In this document: piece after piece, positions 8,921 through 10,758 of the stretch | Layout: every line of letters begins with the position of its first letter | Position numbering within the stretch: position 1 is the stretch's first letter | Notes under the pieces: model-generated | What the model saw: only the letters and a program-made list of their open reading frames with translations | Database searches by the model: none | What the model was told of the DNA's origin: nothing | NCBI GenBank assembly: GCA_000729835.1 | Contig: JFHB01000395.1 | Span: forward strand, 1 to 10,758 | Reading direction: 5' to 3' | Source: Atkinsonella hypoxylon | Taxonomy: Eukaryota; Ascomycota; Sordariomycetes; Hypocreales; Clavicipitaceae | DNA: 10,758 nt | Made by a program: the position numbers and the translations under genes

Positions 8921-9214
8921 TTAAAAAATGCTCTTAGTTCGGCATCATTCCGCGAATTACCTCCACCCCCAACTTCTAGTCAAGTATCAAGGAAACGGCC
9001 CTTGCGCTTTTAGTTGCCGCCTTGTCGTACGGAATAGAAATTTGATTAGCAAATAATGGGCTTAAATGAGTGATGAGGTGCGGCAATACGGGGCTAGCAT
9101 CTAGGCCCTCGAGAACACGTGGATACGAATGCAACTCCGTCAAGCCAAAGACAAGCAAGGGTCGAGTCTGGTAAGGAATATCATTGCAAAAGTGTTCTTC
9201 TCTCCTCGAACGGC

Positions 9215-9247
9215 AGCAATGGCCTAGCAATGGCCTAGAGATGGCCT
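9215..9247. repeat. 11-bp tandem repeat AGCAATGGCCT, 3 copies
   Basis: Two exact units and a third with two changes (AGAGATGGCCT). Confidence 0.85.
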
Positions 9248-9915
9248 GTTGCTACGCTAGGTTAAAGTACGGCAACCTCTTTAAAGTCAACACCAGGATC
9301 GTCGCCAGATCCCTGCTTTCCAGGCTCGCCGGCCTGCAGCCCCTTGCTCGATTCCTATGTACATAAGGTATGTGTCTGTGTGTTTGTGTGTACTGCTGCG
9401 AAAGCTCTATCGGTAAAGCTGCCGCCAGTCGCACCAAGCCTGGTCCTTAGCTGCTGATCAGCCTTGATTAATGTATCGTGCTTGGGAATTCCGAGCCGCT
9501 TTCTAGTCATCCTCACAACCTTGCCGTCATTTCTCCCGGTTCATCTAGGCACGAGAAACCCTGACCTCGCTCCACTGACGACCCTTGGGGTGTTTGTCGC
9601 TCTCAAAAAGGTGCAACGGTCAATGTGATCTCGCCTTCAAACCAGCTCAATCGTTGCTCACAGATCCCCAAGGTTGTATCACAAGGCACCTTGATATTAC
9701 CCTGTCAGAGAGTATCACAGTGCTGCACCTTGTTTCACGCCAGCTGCTCTGGTTTGATACGGAAGTAAATTCTCTTCCGTTTGGTCCTCCAGCTTTATTA
9801 GTTCACCTCAATTTATTCCCTCTCTTCCTCCGGAGTACTCTTTTCATCTCTGTGGTCCAGCCGGGTTCCCCATCCTCGACTTGCTCCTGGTCCTGGAACA
9901 TCCGCTTCTTGATTG

Positions 9916-9963
9916 ATGTCTTCTCGGACCAGCCGGCCTTTTACTTTTGTTATTTTTCCTTAA
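9916..9963 (+). other. Candidate upstream ORF, 15 codons plus stop
   Basis: ATG at 9916 reads MSSRTSRPFTFVIFP and stops at TAA 9961-9963, about 390 bases before the main ATG. It matters only if transcription starts upstream of the 10182 tract. A minimal ATG-TGA pair also occurs near 9620. In a long leader, such short frames would lower translation of the main protein. Short ATG frames also arise by chance, so this is a weak call. Confidence 0.25.
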
Positions 9964-10021
9964 GCATCCCTCTGCAGCTGGCCGTGCATCTGCTGCGGTA
10001 CAATAGCCTACATCTTCTTTT

Positions 10022-10031
10022 CCCCCCCCCC
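10022..10031. repeat. Homopolymer of 10 C
   Basis: A C run inside the pyrimidine-rich upstream region of the 10352 gene. Confidence 0.85.
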
Positions 10032-10181
10032 AAAGGACCAGGACCTGTCATAGAAAGTTGAAAGTTCGGTTACCGCTGTCTCTCAACAACTGCTTCGGCA
10101 CTCAAGTTCTACAACTATTTGTCATTATTTAAGTCAGGAGTAGAAGTGGGTAGTAACAATCCAGACCGTTTGCGACAACTG

Positions 10182-10252
10182 CCTTCTCTCCATCTTCCTC
10201 CTTCCATCTCCATCAATCTCTATCTTTCTCTCTTCCCCTCCTCTCACGCTCT
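10182..10252 (+). promoter_or_regulatory. CT-rich core promoter / transcription-start tract upstream of the 10352 gene
   Basis: About 70 bases are almost purely C and T on the plus strand (repeated CTTC, CCAT and TCTC words), ending about 100 bases before the ATG at 10352. Pyrimidine tracts of this kind often lie at or just upstream of start points in filamentous ascomycetes. A TATA-like TTATTTAAG lies at 10125-10133, about 55 bases upstream of the tract. No ATG occurs between the tract and 10352, so a transcript starting here would use 10352 as its first AUG. Confidence 0.5.
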
Positions 10253-10351
10253 GGCAAACGACAAAAACTGGTCCAGCAGGGTCTCAAAGTCGCTGTTGAA
10301 TATTTCAAATCAAACTGCCGAGCTTGAAGGGAAAGCTTCGATATTTCATCT

Positions 10352-10758
10352 ATGCCGTCACAAGTCAAACCATTAGATACAACCTCGTCGCTTCTGAGCC
10401 CTGGTCATAGCTTCCTATATCCAGACCGCAGCTCTGATCGAAGCTTGGCTTGGGAGACTCGGGGTCCAAGAGCAGAGATATCTGCTCGCACGCGGGCGTA
10501 TCCATCCCCTCCCATGTCCGGGGCGTCATTCTTGCCGCCTAATGATCCTCGAGAGTTCTGTAGCCAAAGCCGAGGTTCTAGCATTTACTCGACAGAAAGC
10601 GTCGAGGATGGATATGGAACCGCATTGTCACAAAAACGATCAGCAGATCTGCGGCCGCAGTTGCCACCACCACCACAAGGTCCGGTGCCATTGTCAAGAT
10701 TTCCTAATTATCAGCAGAAGCCAGAGACGGAGCGTGCCTATGTCTATCGAGGGTCAGA
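10352..10758 (+). CDS. N-terminal part of a probable fungal regulatory protein (transcription-factor-like), cut by window end
   Basis: The frame is open for 135 codons plus two bases and runs off the window. The ATG at 10352 is the first in frame after a TGA at 10325-10327. Its context is weak (T at -3), and the next in-frame Met is residue 55. The translation is low-complexity and looks disordered: SLLSPGHSFLYPDRSSDRS at residues 13-31, YPSPPMS at 50-56, Ser/Tyr-rich 71-88, a basic patch QKR at 94-96, PPPP at 105-108, and several Tyr near the end (120, 130, 132). Such Pro/Ser-rich leaders with YPSPPM-like motifs commonly precede the DNA-binding domain of fungal regulators such as Zn2Cys6 proteins. 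That is family knowledge: no Cys cluster, GATA finger or bHLH lies within these residues. The coding style differs sharply from the gene-free DNA upstream. It could equally be the N-terminus of a signalling or scaffold protein. The reality of the gene is likely; its function is inferred. Confidence 0.72.
   Translation, partial: MPSQVKPLDTTSSLLSPGHSFLYPDRSSDRSLAWETRGPRAEISARTRAYPSPPMSGASFLPPNDPREFCSQSRGSSIYSTESVEDGYGTALSQKRSADLRPQLPPPPQGPVPLSRFPNYQQKPETERAYVYRGS

Larger units (their letters stand above)
1046..9036. repeat. Dispersed 9-bp motif TACGGAATA, ten exact copies
   Basis: Plus-strand copies lie at 1046-1054, 2084-2092, 2398-2406, 2412-2420, 2554-2562, 3770-3778, 7599-7607, 8603-8611 and 9028-9036. 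One minus-strand copy lies at 3571-3579. The sister form TACTCCGTA/TACGGAGTA occurs at 1416-1424, 2405-2413 and 7700-7708, and TACGGATTA makes up the array at 5077. A given 9-mer is expected about 0.08 times on both strands of a window this size. None coincides with a gene start. They could be a protein-binding word or footprints of a very short mobile or duplicated sequence. Confidence 0.7.
7390..10351. other. Long upstream region of the 10352 gene
   Basis: No convincing coding frame. What stands out is the plus-strand succession of CT-rich tracts (7763, 8848, 10182), splice-like signals (GTATGT at 9368, acceptor at 8022), tandem arrays and short upstream ORFs. This pattern would suit a long regulatory region or spliced untranslated leader of the downstream gene, or an independent non-coding transcript. 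Confidence 0.45.

Noticed and set aside
9585..10061. 158-codon plus-strand open frame before the 10352 gene
   Set aside because: It opens at TTG rather than ATG and is Leu/Phe/Ser-rich because the strand is pyrimidine-rich. It looks like promoter or leader DNA.
10119..10376. 85-codon plus-strand frame overlapping the start of the 10352 gene
   Set aside because: The start is TTG, and its Leu/Ser/Pro run is the CT-rich promoter tract in translation. It is not a real overlapping ATG uORF.

Overview
The window reads as filamentous ascomycete DNA (Pezizomycotina, perhaps Sordariomycetes). The clues are pyrimidine-rich promoter-type tracts, fungal-type splice-like signals, short dispersed TACGGANTA and TACCTAGGTA words, and one long proline/serine-rich reading frame of the kind that begins fungal regulatory proteins. 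This placement is inference from style; no diagnostic gene is present. Base composition looks balanced, with no AT-rich RIP-type block and no TTAGGG telomere array.

About 10.3 of the 10.76 kb holds no coding sequence I can defend. The only convincing intact gene is at the right edge: a plus-strand frame opens at 10352 and is still open at the window end after 135 codons. It looks like the disordered N-terminus of a regulatory protein, probably a transcription factor, but no DNA-binding domain lies inside the window. Its upstream region carries a strong CT-rich tract (10182-10252), a TATA-like element (10125-10133), a 15-codon upstream ORF (9916-9963) and further CT-rich tracts out to about 7.76 kb.

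Layout: 1-3384 is gene-free and rich in minisatellites with 5, 6, 9, 10 and 12 bp units. At 3385-3700 a perfect 21-bp inverted repeat encloses a 316-bp MITE-like element, which also holds a 10-bp-arm palindrome. At 4086-4521 (minus strand) is a decayed coding remnant with internal stops and frame changes; its layout resembles the C-terminal coiled-coil tail of a fungal Fot/pogo transposase. From 4522 to 10351 is more gene-free DNA with arrays of 7, 8 and 11 bp units and, from 7.76 kb on, promoter-like tracts.

The main patterns worth following are the inverted-repeat element, the transposase-like fossil, ten exact copies of TACGGAATA, CCTAGG-centred palindromes, and tandem arrays of many unrelated units. 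I see no operon, defence system, CRISPR array, tRNA or rRNA, and no clear new biological system.
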